Assembly (NCBI GenBank): GCA_900199595.1
Contig: FZRB01000025.1
Span: 1-61,885 of the forward strand
Direction of reading: 5' to 3'
Length of the DNA: 61,885 nucleotides
DNA from: Lachnospiraceae bacterium
GTDB taxonomy: Bacteria; Bacillota; Clostridia; Lachnospirales; Lachnospiraceae
Numbering within the stretch: the stretch's first letter is position 1; each line of letters begins with the position of its first letter. The position numbers and the translations under genes are program-made. A model generated the notes under the pieces. The model was not told the DNA's origin and did not search any database. It saw nothing but the letters and a program-made list of their open reading frames with translations. Below are positions 18,869 through 29,029 of the stretch, piece after piece.

Positions 18869-20374
18869 CTAATAATATACAATATCAATTATCTGTCCAT
18901 CTATCGCATTTTGATACACCACTGCTCCATGTCCGCTTAATACTCCCAGATTATACATCCAGGTCGGAATATATGAAAACTCTTTTACGTTTTCATCCTT
19001 AAAATAAGGATAATATAAGAAACCTAAAGTATACACATGCATCTTATTGGAATTACGTGGAATATTCATTTTTTCTTTATCAAGTTTTTCATTCAACTGC
19101 TGTTTAAAACTTTCTTTTATTTTATCAAACTCAAGAACATTTACATTTTCGGTAACATCAAGTGTTTCACTGTAAAGAGTAATATCTAAACCATACAGTC
19201 CTTTCTCCGTAACCTTTATCATTCCGTAATTGGCTGCAGATATACCCATTCCAAATATACCATCCATATTTATAGGGAATGCAGAATTTAAGAATATAGC
19301 ATAGCCATCAACATAAAAGTCAGTAGAACCTGATTTATCTGAATACTGAAGAGTCTTATATGTTTCTACAGGTTCCCTATGAGCGACAACATTACCCTTC
19401 ATATCACCATCAATAAATGTAAGCACAGAAGACACTGTATCATCACCAATGAAATAGAACCGATTTGCAACACCTGCGTCGAATCCCTGCAGCATTTCAT
19501 ATCCCCCAGAGCCTGAAGACGACAGATTAATCACACCATCACTCAGCAAAAGCTTCTGCTTAAGAAAATCAGTTACTTTTTCTTCTGCCTCTTCTTCAGT
19601 AAGATTGCATGCATTACTTAGTTCTTTTTCATTTCCATTAGTATCCTTTGAAAACTCTACAATAAAAGCGTTAAAATCCGAATCAGGATAATAATCCTTT
19701 ATACTGATGGGATCAAAAAATATGATCCGCTGACTTCTTGTATAATCATATGCAAGAATAAGACCGTACCTGATACCATTAAACTTACCTTCATACATAT
19801 GTATATAAATATCCGGATCATCCACCCATTTATATACCTGGTCCTTTGGATCTGATTCATCGCTAACATCACCATAGTAATACTCTGAATCGTATAACCC
19901 CAAAGCATATTCATGGCTCGTTTTGATATCATTATATTTTTCAATAAATGTCACATAATCCGCACTGTTATTATAGGAAAACTCATTAAGTTTTTTAGCC
20001 GAATCTCCAAAAAGCTCATTTACGATTTTTTCCTCATCAGCCTTTCCATCATCCAGGACCTTTGAATTATATACAGCAGGATATACATTTTCAGGTATAT
20101 TAGCATGACTGACTGCTTCTACTGAAGTATTTCCAACAGTGAAGGTTTCAGCAAAATCCACCTTTTCTCCGTATAATTCCTGAAAAGACTTTCCTTCGTT
20201 CAAAGAATCATTTTCTTTGTCAGCTCCGTCTTCACCCGACGTACTGTTGCCGTCACCGTAGTCATCAACCGTAACGTCTTTGCTGCCACAGGCTGTGAGA
20301 AACATAGAAAGCATAACGAGAAGCAATGAATACGTAAATAAATGTACTAATCTTTGTACTGATTTTTTATTCAT
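18869..20374 (-). CDS. large lipoprotein, paralogue of the protein at 21603-23174
   Basis: 501 residues from ATG 20374 (GGGTGGT ribosome site); an in-frame extension to 20488 would place 38 non-signal residues ahead of the signal peptide. A signal sequence ends in the lipobox LTAC, followed by an acidic linker. The body shares DDGKADE, IFGD-AKK, W-DD-YIHMYEG, FNG-RYGL-LA-DY and YI(P)(T/S)WM with the protein three genes upstream, so the two arose by duplication. No known domain is recognised; the shared motifs have no obvious catalytic residues. Probably surface-exposed. Confidence 0.72.
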   Translation of the reverse strand: MNKKSVQRLVHLFTYSLLLVMLSMFLTACGSKDVTVDDYGDGNSTSGEDGADKENDSLNEGKSFQELYGEKVDFAETFTVGNTSVEAVSHANIPENVYPAVYNSKVLDDGKADEEKIVNELFGDSAKKLNEFSYNNSADYVTFIEKYNDIKTSHEYALGLYDSEYYYGDVSDESDPKDQVYKWVDDPDIYIHMYEGKFNGIRYGLILAYDYTRSQRIIFFDPISIKDYYPDSDFNAFIVEFSKDTNGNEKELSNACNLTEEEAEEKVTDFLKQKLLLSDGVINLSSSGSGGYEMLQGFDAGVANRFYFIGDDTVSSVLTFIDGDMKGNVVAHREPVETYKTLQYSDKSGSTDFYVDGYAIFLNSAFPINMDGIFGMGISAANYGMIKVTEKGLYGLDITLYSETLDVTENVNVLEFDKIKESFKQQLNEKLDKEKMNIPRNSNKMHVYTLGFLYYPYFKDENVKEFSYIPTWMYNLGVLSGHGAVVYQNAIDGQIIDIVYY

Positions 20375-20488
20375 AATACCACCCTTTTTTCTAATAGATT
20401 TCAACCCCATGACAGCATAATAATAAATATTTGTATCACGAATGTATCTATAGTGAAAAAGAATGAAACTATTTTTGACAAATCTCAA

Positions 20489-21532
20489 TCATTTAACTTT
20501 TCTATAACAAATCCTTTCTATAAGAAATGCAATAATGATTGAAAAAACAAAAATAAAGAAAACCTCAAATACAAATAACTCAACATACAGTATTCCTCTT
20601 CCACCTAAAGCAGAAAGCAAGTAAGGCTGAATAAGAACATTCATATATTCATAAGCCATTACATAGTAAGTGTGTTTTGCATCCTTGCCATCATTTTTTC
20701 TAACACTGTAAAGCTCTACAGTAAATGGACCGGGATCTTTTCTGACATATACGTTATCCGGATTCCCACCCGAGTTATTAACTGCTTCGTTGAAAACATC
20801 ATTTACCATGTTTTCTCTTTCGCTGTCCAGTCCATAACAATATACAAAACATTTATCACCAGTTGCACTACTGCCAAGAAAGAAACTGTCATCCCTAACT
20901 ATAAAGCTGTAACCGTTATTCTCCATCTCAGTTTTACTTTTGGGAGCTTCGTAAAGCGTTTTGCTTTTGCTGACCTGTCCTCCCTCAGTTACATAGTAAC
21001 AGCTGATCTCAGCAGGAACAAAGCTGTCATCCTTAACATATATATCCTTTATATTAAAAACTATGGAACCTATTTTATCTCCATACTTAGATACTATTTC
21101 ATCTATCTCTTTGGTAAATGCATCATCCTTAAATGTATAATAATGACACTTCTTTGAATCAGGGCTTTCCTTCTCTACCATGATCAAAGTATCTTTCAGC
21201 ATAATACTATTTAGCTCTGAATCATAATACCTGTATATATCAGTAGTAACCAGACTATGTGTAAAAGGCATATTTATCGTTGAAAAATTAATACCTTCGA
21301 CCATATTAGATAAATGACATTTCAGCTGATTCACATCCTCATCTTCTGTAATGTAATAATCATAGCCGCTGTTAAATATCTTAGCTGACAGTTTTCCATG
21401 CATGGATTTGTAATTATCCTCAACACTTTTTTTCAACCCTTTCAGCTGAAAATATACAAGCGTTACGGATACTAATAAAGCAATTATCAAGGCTATGAGT
21501 ATAGTTTTTATAAAACCTGGTTTTTTATTCAT
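20489..21532 (-). CDS. bitopic membrane protein between two lipoprotein paralogues, unknown function
   Basis: 347 residues from ATG 21532 (AGGG ribosome site; longer frame to 21613 lacks one). A hydrophobic segment lies at about residues 7-26 and a second near the C-terminus (VFEVFFIFVFSIIIAF), with a large extracytoplasmic domain between them containing many Tyr and Lys residues. Such a two-anchor layout suggests a receptor or assembly factor, but there is no recognisable domain. It is flanked on both sides by the paralogous lipoproteins and is likely cotranscribed with them, though the 114-base downstream gap could hold a second promoter. Confidence 0.68.
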   Translation of the reverse strand: MNKKPGFIKTILIALIIALLVSVTLVYFQLKGLKKSVEDNYKSMHGKLSAKIFNSGYDYYITEDEDVNQLKCHLSNMVEGINFSTINMPFTHSLVTTDIYRYYDSELNSIMLKDTLIMVEKESPDSKKCHYYTFKDDAFTKEIDEIVSKYGDKIGSIVFNIKDIYVKDDSFVPAEISCYYVTEGGQVSKSKTLYEAPKSKTEMENNGYSFIVRDDSFFLGSSATGDKCFVYCYGLDSERENMVNDVFNEAVNNSGGNPDNVYVRKDPGPFTVELYSVRKNDGKDAKHTYYVMAYEYMNVLIQPYLLSALGGRGILYVELFVFEVFFIFVFSIIIAFLIERICYRKVK

Positions 21533-21602
21533 TTTCCCTCTTTTCTTTAAGTGACAGAAAACTCCGACACGCGCCATTAAATGACATATGCCGGAGATCA
21601 TT

Positions 21603-23174
21603 CTACAATTCACCCAAATATATTATATCTATTATCGAGCCATCCATTGCATTTACAATAAACTGAACACCACTTGCTCCATTTCCATCCGGATACATCA
21701 TAAATGTCCAGGAAGGAATATATGAATACTCAGAAGAAGACTCATCATCTGAGTACTGAGTATATGAAAGCCTCATGTCGGATATTTTTATCCCCTTCGA
21801 ATTAACTCCCTTTTTTATCTCGCCAAATCTCTCAGGAAGTTCCGCCTCAAAGTTTTCAGTCACCTTATCAAATGAAAGAAGCTGTACATCTTCATCTGCA
21901 CCGGTAATAACCTCAGTAAGTGATAAATCTATTCCGTAGAAGCCCTTGCTGGTGTATTTGATAATTCCGTAATTCGGAGTATTCATACCAAAGGCATCAT
22001 ACGCCGAAAATATATCGCTTCCTATAAAAACTGCATAGCCATCATTCTCAAAATTCGGTTCTACAATACTCTCTTTGAATCCACTTGAATTACTTAGTAA
22101 AAACTCAAAGATGCCCACGTTATTTTCGGGATGCGAATCTGTATACTCCTTGTAAAGATCCTGCTGCTCGGCCAGTACAGAACAGTTAACTGTCTCACCA
22201 CGTTCGCACTCAGACCTCAATGTGCTTATATAATCAGCATCTGAAAACATAAGCATGGCAGCGCCGGAATCTATTACGGTATCACTACCAATACCATAAG
22301 CTATAGACGAACCGGCCTGAATTGCTAAGTCAGACATAAATATTCTTCTATATAATGTAGAATCAGAAGTAACCTTCAACTGACCATTCATCAATAGATA
22401 ATCATCAAGAAAACTGATTGCGTCTTCGGTTATTGTTTCAATACTCTCTGAGCATACATTTGTCATATTCAGAGGCTGTCCGGCCATATTGTTTGAATTG
22501 GCTATCAGTAGAGACTTATAGTCCTTGTCAGGGAAATATTCTCTAATGCTTACAGGCTCCATAAATATGGTTCTTATATTATTTATATAATCAAATGCGA
22601 GCAATAATCCGAATCTTACACCGTTAAACTCACCTTCATACATATGGATGTATAAGTCCTTATCGTCCATCCATTTATATGATATCTCTTCCGAATCTCC
22701 GGTCAGCAGATAAAAATTCCCGCTATCTACCAGAGATCTGTACTTGTAAATGAGAGGCATATAATCCGTTTCATTTGTATATTTAAGCTCTTCTATCTTC
22801 TTCGCAGTATCTCCAAAGATAGCCTTTACTAAAGCGTCCTCATCAGCTTTTCCATCATCAATACTCTGAGCATAGAATACATTCATTCCTTCTTTCTCAG
22901 GAATATTTGCTGATGCATTCACTGAAAAATTAACTCCATCTACAGAAAACTCTTTCTCCCAGGAAACTTTATCCCCATAAAAATCCCGGAGAGTTCCTGC
23001 CATCCCCTGTTTCAACTCCTCTTCATCCCCATCTGTTCCGGTGTCCTCCACGGAAACTGCTGTATCAGCATCTGACGCATAGTCATCAACTATTACCTCA
23101 TTTTTTCCGCAGGCAGTCATACCAAGCAACATCATGGCACTGAGAGTTATTGATAAAATCCTTTTAAACTTCAC
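21603..23174 (-). CDS. large lipoprotein, paralogue of the protein at 18869-20374
   Basis: 523 residues, start GTG 23174 preceded by GAGG. Signal peptide with lipobox MTAC, then Asp/Glu-rich linker and an extracytoplasmic body. Aligned by eye with the second lipoprotein: DDGKADE, IFGDTAKK, W(M/V)DD(K/P)D-YIHMYEG, FNGVRFGLLLAFDY, and the late NYGIIK and SYIPSW segments occur in the same order. The shared C-terminal DG-IIDI-Y ends both. I do not recognise the family. It lies 27 bases downstream of the pyruvyl transferase-like gene, suggesting cotranscription. Confidence 0.72.
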   Translation of the reverse strand: MKFKRILSITLSAMMLLGMTACGKNEVIVDDYASDADTAVSVEDTGTDGDEEELKQGMAGTLRDFYGDKVSWEKEFSVDGVNFSVNASANIPEKEGMNVFYAQSIDDGKADEDALVKAIFGDTAKKIEELKYTNETDYMPLIYKYRSLVDSGNFYLLTGDSEEISYKWMDDKDLYIHMYEGEFNGVRFGLLLAFDYINNIRTIFMEPVSIREYFPDKDYKSLLIANSNNMAGQPLNMTNVCSESIETITEDAISFLDDYLLMNGQLKVTSDSTLYRRIFMSDLAIQAGSSIAYGIGSDTVIDSGAAMLMFSDADYISTLRSECERGETVNCSVLAEQQDLYKEYTDSHPENNVGIFEFLLSNSSGFKESIVEPNFENDGYAVFIGSDIFSAYDAFGMNTPNYGIIKYTSKGFYGIDLSLTEVITGADEDVQLLSFDKVTENFEAELPERFGEIKKGVNSKGIKISDMRLSYTQYSDDESSSEYSYIPSWTFMMYPDGNGASGVQFIVNAMDGSIIDIIYLGEL

Positions 23175-23201
23175 ACCCTTAATCCTCTTTACAAAACCTT
23201 C

Positions 23202-24401
23202 CTACCACTTCAACTCATCAAATATATCGAAGCAGCTCTTGGTACGGATATTTATCATACGAGTCTGGATTCTTGTTTTTGCAATATCCAGATCTTTAAT
23301 CAATTCATTCAGGGCATCAGCAACATCATAGTTATTGCATTCCTCTGAAAGAATATCGAAATAAAGTTTTTCCTGTCCTAACAGCTCTGTTATCTCAGTA
23401 TATTTAACTCCATTTCCAAGAAGTAAAACTGGTATATAGTTCCTGTATGCCTGAACACATGCTGTATAATGTGAGCTTATAATAAACTCAAATTTCTTCA
23501 GGAACATATCGAATTCAACTGAATCAAGCTCACGATCTATGAGATGAACATTTCCAAAGTGTCCCAGATCAGCTAATTCCCTGCATACATCCATATCTGA
23601 AGAAGCCTGCGCAACGAGATATACTTCCTTTCCGGAACCATACAGTACTTCAAACAACTTAGTATAAAGATCCAAAGTATGTTCATTATACTGTTTAGTA
23701 AAAGCAACAGCATTAGGAATAATAGCTACATTTTCTCCTTCAGGTATTTCAGGTATCTCAGGTCTGTAGAATTTTGAACATACATTTGATAATTCAAAAC
23801 CATTATCTATTAACAGCATATCTGTTGAACGTCTAAGGTTATCAAGACCAAAATATCCCATTAATTCATCATAACCATACTGTTCACGTGCATAGATAGC
23901 CTTTGGATAGAAAAGTATATCCTTCATATCACCCAGAATATACATATTATCAACATTAAAATCAAAAGGACCAAATGACTGAGGCATAATAATCATAGGT
24001 ATTTTATATTTTTTAGCTATTTTAATGTTATCCAGATAATAGTTTATATCAGCCATACTGCTCTTATCCGTCAGAGTATGTTCACTAACATCTATGATCA
24101 GATCCAGCTGTGAAACTATATCAGAGATATCCTTATCACCAGTTGCATTATCATCCTTCTTACGGAACATTTTCGTAATACCACTCAAAGGATTAACTTT
24201 CAATACCTGGGCCTGCGCTTTTTTGGTAAATGAGATTTTTCCAAATCTGTATAATGTACCATCTAACTGCTCGTCATTATGTGCGTAATAAATCTCGCAA
24301 TCACTATAGCGTTTCCTTAATTCATTAATCACACTATAAAGCTTGGCCTGAGAACCTTTGTTCTCAAAGTTAGCACCTACGATCATTACCTTTTTTCCCA
24401 T
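23202..24401 (-). CDS. polysaccharide pyruvyl transferase family protein
   Basis: 399 residues. The N-terminal VMIVGANFENKGSQAKL and the central motifs IDVSEHTLTD, MIIMPQSFGPF and ISSHYTACVQAYRNYIPVLLLGNGVKY fit the PF04230 glycosyltransferase-B-like fold, whose members transfer pyruvate ketals to surface sugars. The genuine CsaB-type catalytic residues cannot be checked by eye, so a different transferase activity is possible. Start ATG 24401 behind AAGGGGT. It heads a run of envelope genes. Confidence 0.85.
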   Translation of the reverse strand: MGKKVMIVGANFENKGSQAKLYSVINELRKRYSDCEIYYAHNDEQLDGTLYRFGKISFTKKAQAQVLKVNPLSGITKMFRKKDDNATGDKDISDIVSQLDLIIDVSEHTLTDKSSMADINYYLDNIKIAKKYKIPMIIMPQSFGPFDFNVDNMYILGDMKDILFYPKAIYAREQYGYDELMGYFGLDNLRRSTDMLLIDNGFELSNVCSKFYRPEIPEIPEGENVAIIPNAVAFTKQYNEHTLDLYTKLFEVLYGSGKEVYLVAQASSDMDVCRELADLGHFGNVHLIDRELDSVEFDMFLKKFEFIISSHYTACVQAYRNYIPVLLLGNGVKYTEITELLGQEKLYFDILSEECNNYDVADALNELIKDLDIAKTRIQTRMINIRTKSCFDIFDELKW

Positions 24402-24566
24402 TACTCTTACCCCTTTATTCTATATGATACATTTTGAATATAATACATGTTTTATATTACAACATTATATTCATATAAACCAAACCATATTATAACTCTA
24501 ATACTTATACTTCTTCAACTATCTTTTTTTATAAGGTTTTTGTCATAGAATTCATTATTAGAACAA

Positions 24567-24697
24567 AGAGTGTCGCGTGCGACACTCTCCGCGCGAAGCG
24601 CGTGCTGCCAAAGGCAGCTATCTTCCTTGCACGCCGAGATGCATCCTTAGCGGAGCGTTTTATATATAAAGGAAACGCAGTTTCCTTTATATATAAA
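24567..24697. repeat. array of four hairpins between ppdK and the pyruvyl transferase gene
   Basis: The 346-base gap 24402-24747 is non-coding. It holds agagtgtcgcgtgcgacactct (24567-24588), cgcgcgaagcgcg (24590-24602), gctgccaaaggcagc (24605-24619), and a long perfect palindromic pair, ttatatataaaggaaac and its complement around 24660-24697. The remainder (24402-24560) is AT-rich with no visible gene. The array resembles the chained hairpin blocks at 35284 and 61698 in this window. Confidence 0.75.
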
Positions 24698-24730
24698 AAA
24701 ATACCTGCCAGAAACAAATTCTGGCAGGTA
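24694..24730 (-). terminator. terminator of ppdK
   Basis: Perfect stem tacctgccaga/tctggcaggta (24702-24730) followed by TTTTTTT on the minus strand, 17 bases after the ppdK stop. Confidence 0.9.
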
Positions 24731-24747
24731 ATAAGAAATGTCTTATA

Positions 24748-27384
24748 TTATTTCTCTGCTATAGCAGCCTGTGCAGCAGCAAGTCTTGCTACTGGTACAC
24801 GGAATGGTGAACATGATACATAGTCAAGTCCGATCTTATGGCAGAACTCAACTGATGAAGGATCTCCACCGTGCTCTCCACAGATACCGCAGTGAAGTGC
24901 AGGATTAACTGGCTTACCAAGCTTGATAGCTGTCTCCATAAGCTTACCAACACCTGTCTGGTCAAGCTTAGCAAATGGATCGTTCTCGAAGATCTTAGCA
25001 TCATAGTAAGCATCAAGGAACTTACCAGCATCATCTCTTGAGAAACCAAATGTCATCTGTGTAAGGTCGTTTGTACCGAAGCAGAAGAAGTCAGCCTCTG
25101 TAGCAATCTCATCAGCTGTAAGTGCAGCTCTAGGGATCTCGATCATTGTACCTACTTCATACTTAAGATCAACGCCTGCAGCAGCGATCTCAGCATCAGC
25201 TGTCTCAACAACAACCTTCTTAACGAACTTAAGCTCTTTAAGCTCACATGTAAGAGGAATCATGATTTCAGGCTTAACATTCCAATCAGCATGCTCTTTC
25301 TGAACTTCGATAGCAGCTCTGATAACAGCCTTTGTCTGCATCTTAGCAATTTCAGGATATGTAACTGCAAGACGGCATCCTCTGTGACCCATCATAGGGT
25401 TGAACTCCTTAAGAGACTCAACGATAGCCTTAACCTCATCAAGTGTCTTGCCAAGGTCATTAGCAAGCTTGATCTGCTCAGCTTCTTCGTGAGGTACGAA
25501 CTCATGAAGAGGTGGATCCAGGAATCTGATTGTAACAGGACATCCCTCAAGTGCCTCATAGAGTGCCTTGAAGTCGCTCTGCTGATATGGAAGGATCTTA
25601 TCAAGAGCCTTCTCTCTTGCTTCTACTGTATCTGCACAGATCATCTCACGGAATGCAGCAATTCTGTCTTCCTCGAAGAACATATGCTCTGTACGGCAAA
25701 GTCCGATACCCTCTGCTCCAAGCTCACGAGCCTTCTTAGCATCTGCAGGTGTATCAGCATTTGTTCTAACCTTAAGCTTTCTGAACTGATCAGCCCAAGC
25801 CATGATCTGACCAAACTCACCAGCGATCTGAGCATCAACTGTAGGGATAAGTCCCTGATAGATGTTACCTGTTGTACCATCGATAGAGATCTCTGAACCC
25901 TCTGTAAACTCAACGCCTGCAAGTGTGAACTTCTTATTCTCTTCATCCATGTTGATGTCGCCACAACCGGATACACAGCATGTACCCATACCACGAGCAA
26001 CAACGGCAGCGTGTGATGTCATACCACCACGAACTGTAAGGATACCCTGAGCACTCTTCATACCTGTGATATCTTCTGGAGATGTCTCAAGTCTTACAAG
26101 TACTACCTTCTCTCCTCTAGCAGCCCACTCAACAGCATCATCAGCTGTAAATACAACCTTACCACAAGCAGCACCAGGAGAAGCACCAAGTCCCTTTCCA
26201 AGTGGTGTTGCAGCCTTAAGTGCAGCAGCATCGAACTGAGGGTGAAGAAGTGTATCAAGGTTACGAGGATCGATCATAGCAACTGCCTCTTCAGGAGTCT
26301 TATGTCCCTCAGCAACGAGGTCACAAGCGATCTTCAGAGCAGCAGGAGCTGTTCTCTTACCATTTCTACACTGAAGCATGTAAAGCTTCTTATTCTCAAC
26401 TGTGAATTCCATATCCTGCATATCATGGTAGTGATTCTCAAGAGTATCACAAACCTTAAGGAACTCAGCATAAGCTTCTGGGAATTCCTTCTCCATCTGA
26501 GCGATTGGCATAGGTGTACGAACACCGGCAACAACGTCCTCGCCCTGAGCGTTAATGAGGAACTCACCCATGAGCTTGTTCTCACCTGTTGCAGGATCTC
26601 TTGTGAATGCAACACCGGTACCTGACTCATTGTTAAGGTTACCAAATACCATAGGCATTACATTTACAGCTGTTCCCCATGAATAAGGAATATCATTATC
26701 ACGACGATATACATTAGCACGAGGATTATCCCATGAACGGAATACAGCCTCGATAGCAAGCTTAAGCTGCTCTACTGGATCTGAAGGGAAGTCTGTTCCA
26801 AGCTGGTTCTTGTACTCAGCCTTGAACTGCTCAGCAAGAGTCTTAAGATCTTCAGCTGTAAGATCAACGTCAAACTTAACACCCTTCTCTTCCTTCATCT
26901 TGTCGATAAGCTGCTCGAAATACTTCTTACCAACTTCCATAACTACATCAGAGAACATCTGAATGAATCTTCTATATGAATCATAAACGAATCTCTCAAA
27001 TGCAGGATCAGGATTACCCTTGATCATAGCTGCAACAACCTCGTCATTAAGACCAAGGTTAAGAATTGTATCCATCATACCAGGCATAGAAGCTCTAGCT
27101 CCTGAACGAACTGATACAAGAAGAGGATTCTCAAGATCACCAAACTTCTTACCGTTTACTTCTTCCATCCAAGCTACACCTTCCATAGCCTGTGACATAA
27201 TCTCGTCGTTAATCTTACGACCATCCTCATAGTACTGTGTACAAGCCTCTGTTGTGATTGTGAAACCCTGTGGTACCGGAAGACCGATCTCAGTCATCTC
27301 AGCAAGGTTTGCACCCTTACCACCAAGCAAGTTACGCATAGACATATTACCTTCTTTGAAGGTGTATACCCATTTGTTTGCCAT
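24748..27384 (-). CDS. ppdK: pyruvate, phosphate dikinase PpdK
   Basis: Interconverts pyruvate + ATP + Pi and PEP + AMP + PPi; in anaerobes it acts in glycolysis with PPi. 878 residues, the usual length. The ATP-grasp nucleotide domain has LLGGKGANLAEM near residue 20 and VSVRSGARASMPGMMDTILNLG; the swivelling domain has the phosphoryl-accepting histidine in GGMTSHAAVVARGMG with CCVSGCGD; the C-terminal PEP domain ends with HCGICGEHGGDP and the catalytic cysteine. AGGAGG precedes ATG 27384. Confidence 0.98.
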   Translation of the reverse strand: MANKWVYTFKEGNMSMRNLLGGKGANLAEMTEIGLPVPQGFTITTEACTQYYEDGRKINDEIMSQAMEGVAWMEEVNGKKFGDLENPLLVSVRSGARASMPGMMDTILNLGLNDEVVAAMIKGNPDPAFERFVYDSYRRFIQMFSDVVMEVGKKYFEQLIDKMKEEKGVKFDVDLTAEDLKTLAEQFKAEYKNQLGTDFPSDPVEQLKLAIEAVFRSWDNPRANVYRRDNDIPYSWGTAVNVMPMVFGNLNNESGTGVAFTRDPATGENKLMGEFLINAQGEDVVAGVRTPMPIAQMEKEFPEAYAEFLKVCDTLENHYHDMQDMEFTVENKKLYMLQCRNGKRTAPAALKIACDLVAEGHKTPEEAVAMIDPRNLDTLLHPQFDAAALKAATPLGKGLGASPGAACGKVVFTADDAVEWAARGEKVVLVRLETSPEDITGMKSAQGILTVRGGMTSHAAVVARGMGTCCVSGCGDINMDEENKKFTLAGVEFTEGSEISIDGTTGNIYQGLIPTVDAQIAGEFGQIMAWADQFRKLKVRTNADTPADAKKARELGAEGIGLCRTEHMFFEEDRIAAFREMICADTVEAREKALDKILPYQQSDFKALYEALEGCPVTIRFLDPPLHEFVPHEEAEQIKLANDLGKTLDEVKAIVESLKEFNPMMGHRGCRLAVTYPEIAKMQTKAVIRAAIEVQKEHADWNVKPEIMIPLTCELKELKFVKKVVVETADAEIAAAGVDLKYEVGTMIEIPRAALTADEIATEADFFCFGTNDLTQMTFGFSRDDAGKFLDAYYDAKIFENDPFAKLDQTGVGKLMETAIKLGKPVNPALHCGICGEHGGDPSSVEFCHKIGLDYVSCSPFRVPVARLAAAQAAIAEK

Positions 27385-27550
27385 GTTTTAAGACCTCCTA
27401 AAAAATTAATATTATTTTTCGGAAACTAAGAAAAGCATGAGGATTAAAAACCCAAAAACCCCCTAGAGTCCGTAACTGCATCAGATTATAACACAAATCT
27501 ATTTAGAAATGAATACAAAATAATTGTTTTTATTACATTTTTTTAACAAA

Positions 27551-27587
27551 AAGATGACAAGTCGAACCAGGTTCAAATTGTCATCTT
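27551..27587 (-). terminator. terminator of glyQS
   Basis: aagatgacaa/ttgtcatctt stem with an inner gaacc/ggttc pair, followed by T-rich sequence on the minus strand. Member of the repeated TGACA..TTGAACC-GGTTCAA..TGTCA family. Confidence 0.8.
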
Positions 27588-27604
27588 TTTTATGTAAACC
27601 AACG

Positions 27605-29011
27605 CTAAAATGCAAGCTTCTCTTCGAAGTATGCTTTCAGGTCTTCTATCTTAACTCTCTCCTGCTCCATTGTGTCACGGTCACGTACTGTTACTGCACC
27701 GTCTTCTTCTGAATCGAAGTCGTATGTGATACAGAATGGAGTACCGATCTCATCCTGACGACGATATCTCTTTCCGATAGCTCCTCTGTCGTCATATTCG
27801 CAGTTCCAGTATTTGCAAAGCTCTGTATAAACCTTTTCAGCACCCTCACCAAGCTTCTTTGAAAGAGGGAATACACCGATCTTAACAGGTGCGATAGCAG
27901 GATGGAAATGAAGTACTGTACGTACATCGTTCTTCTCTGCATCCAGAACTTCTTCATCATATGCCTCACAAAGGAATGCAAGTGTAACACGGTCTGCACC
28001 AAGTGATGGCTCAACTACGTATGGAATGTACTTCTCATTTATCTCATCATCGAAGTAATCCATAGGCTCACCTGAAGTATTCTGATGTTGTGTAAGATCG
28101 TAATCTGTACGTGATGCGATACCCCAGAGCTCGCCCCAGTCTGTAAATGGAAATGCGTACTCAATATCTGTTGTATGATCACTGTAGAATGAAAGTTCCT
28201 CAGGATCATGATCACGAAGACGAAGGTTATCTTTATTTATTCCAAGATCAAGAAGCCAGTTATAGCAGAAGCTTCTCCAATATTCAAACCACTCTGTCTG
28301 AGTACCGGGCTTACAGAAGAACTCAAGCTCCATCTGTTCAAACTCACGTGTTCTGAATGTAAAGTTACCAGGTGTAATCTCATTTCTGAATGACTTACCT
28401 ATCTGACCGATACCAAATGGAACCTTCTTACGGGATGTTCTCTGAACATTCTTGAAATTAACGAAGATACCCTGTGCTGTCTCAGGTCTGAGATATACTG
28501 TATTCTTAGCATCCTCTGTTACACCCTGGAATGTCTTGAACATAAGGTTGAACTGACGGATACCTGTGAAGTTGTGCTTTCCGCATGATGGACATGGGAT
28601 GTTATGTTCTTCAATAAACTTCTCCATCTCCTCATTTGACCATCCATCAACAGATGATGTAAGCTCGATTCCATTTTCAGCAGCAAATGCTTCTATAACC
28701 TGATCGGCTCTGAATCTCTCGTGACACTCTTTACAGTCCATAAGAGGATCAGAAAAGCTTCCGAGATGTCCTGAAGCTATCCATGTCTGTGGGTTCATAA
28801 GAATAGCACAGTCAACGCCGACATTGTAAGGATTTTCCTGGATAAATTTCTTCCACCATGCCTTCTTAACATTATTCTTCAGCTCAACACCGAGATTTCC
28901 GTAATCCCAGGTATTTGCAAGTCCTCCGTAGATTTCAGATCCCGGGTATACAAATCCTCTTGTCTTAGCAAGGGATATAATCTTATCCATGGTCTTATCC
29001 TGTTTTTCCAT
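27605..29011 (-). CDS. glyQS: glycine--tRNA ligase (homodimeric)
   Basis: Class II synthetase charging tRNA-Gly. 468 residues from ATG 29011 with AGGAGAG 6 bases upstream; the earlier TTG frame at 29029 includes that ribosome site. Motifs [20 protein letters not shown], the CPSCGKHNF zinc-like pair, [27 protein letters not shown] and the C-terminal anticodon domain ([26 protein letters not shown]) mark the one-chain eukaryote/Firmicute type. Comes after a lipoprotein gene in the era-recO operon. Confidence 0.97.
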   Translation of the reverse strand: MEKQDKTMDKIISLAKTRGFVYPGSEIYGGLANTWDYGNLGVELKNNVKKAWWKKFIQENPYNVGVDCAILMNPQTWIASGHLGSFSDPLMDCKECHERFRADQVIEAFAAENGIELTSSVDGWSNEEMEKFIEEHNIPCPSCGKHNFTGIRQFNLMFKTFQGVTEDAKNTVYLRPETAQGIFVNFKNVQRTSRKKVPFGIGQIGKSFRNEITPGNFTFRTREFEQMELEFFCKPGTQTEWFEYWRSFCYNWLLDLGINKDNLRLRDHDPEELSFYSDHTTDIEYAFPFTDWGELWGIASRTDYDLTQHQNTSGEPMDYFDDEINEKYIPYVVEPSLGADRVTLAFLCEAYDEEVLDAEKNDVRTVLHFHPAIAPVKIGVFPLSKKLGEGAEKVYTELCKYWNCEYDDRGAIGKRYRRQDEIGTPFCITYDFDSEEDGAVTVRDRDTMEQERVKIEDLKAYFEEKLAF

Positions 29012-29029
29012 AACAAACTCTCCTATCAA

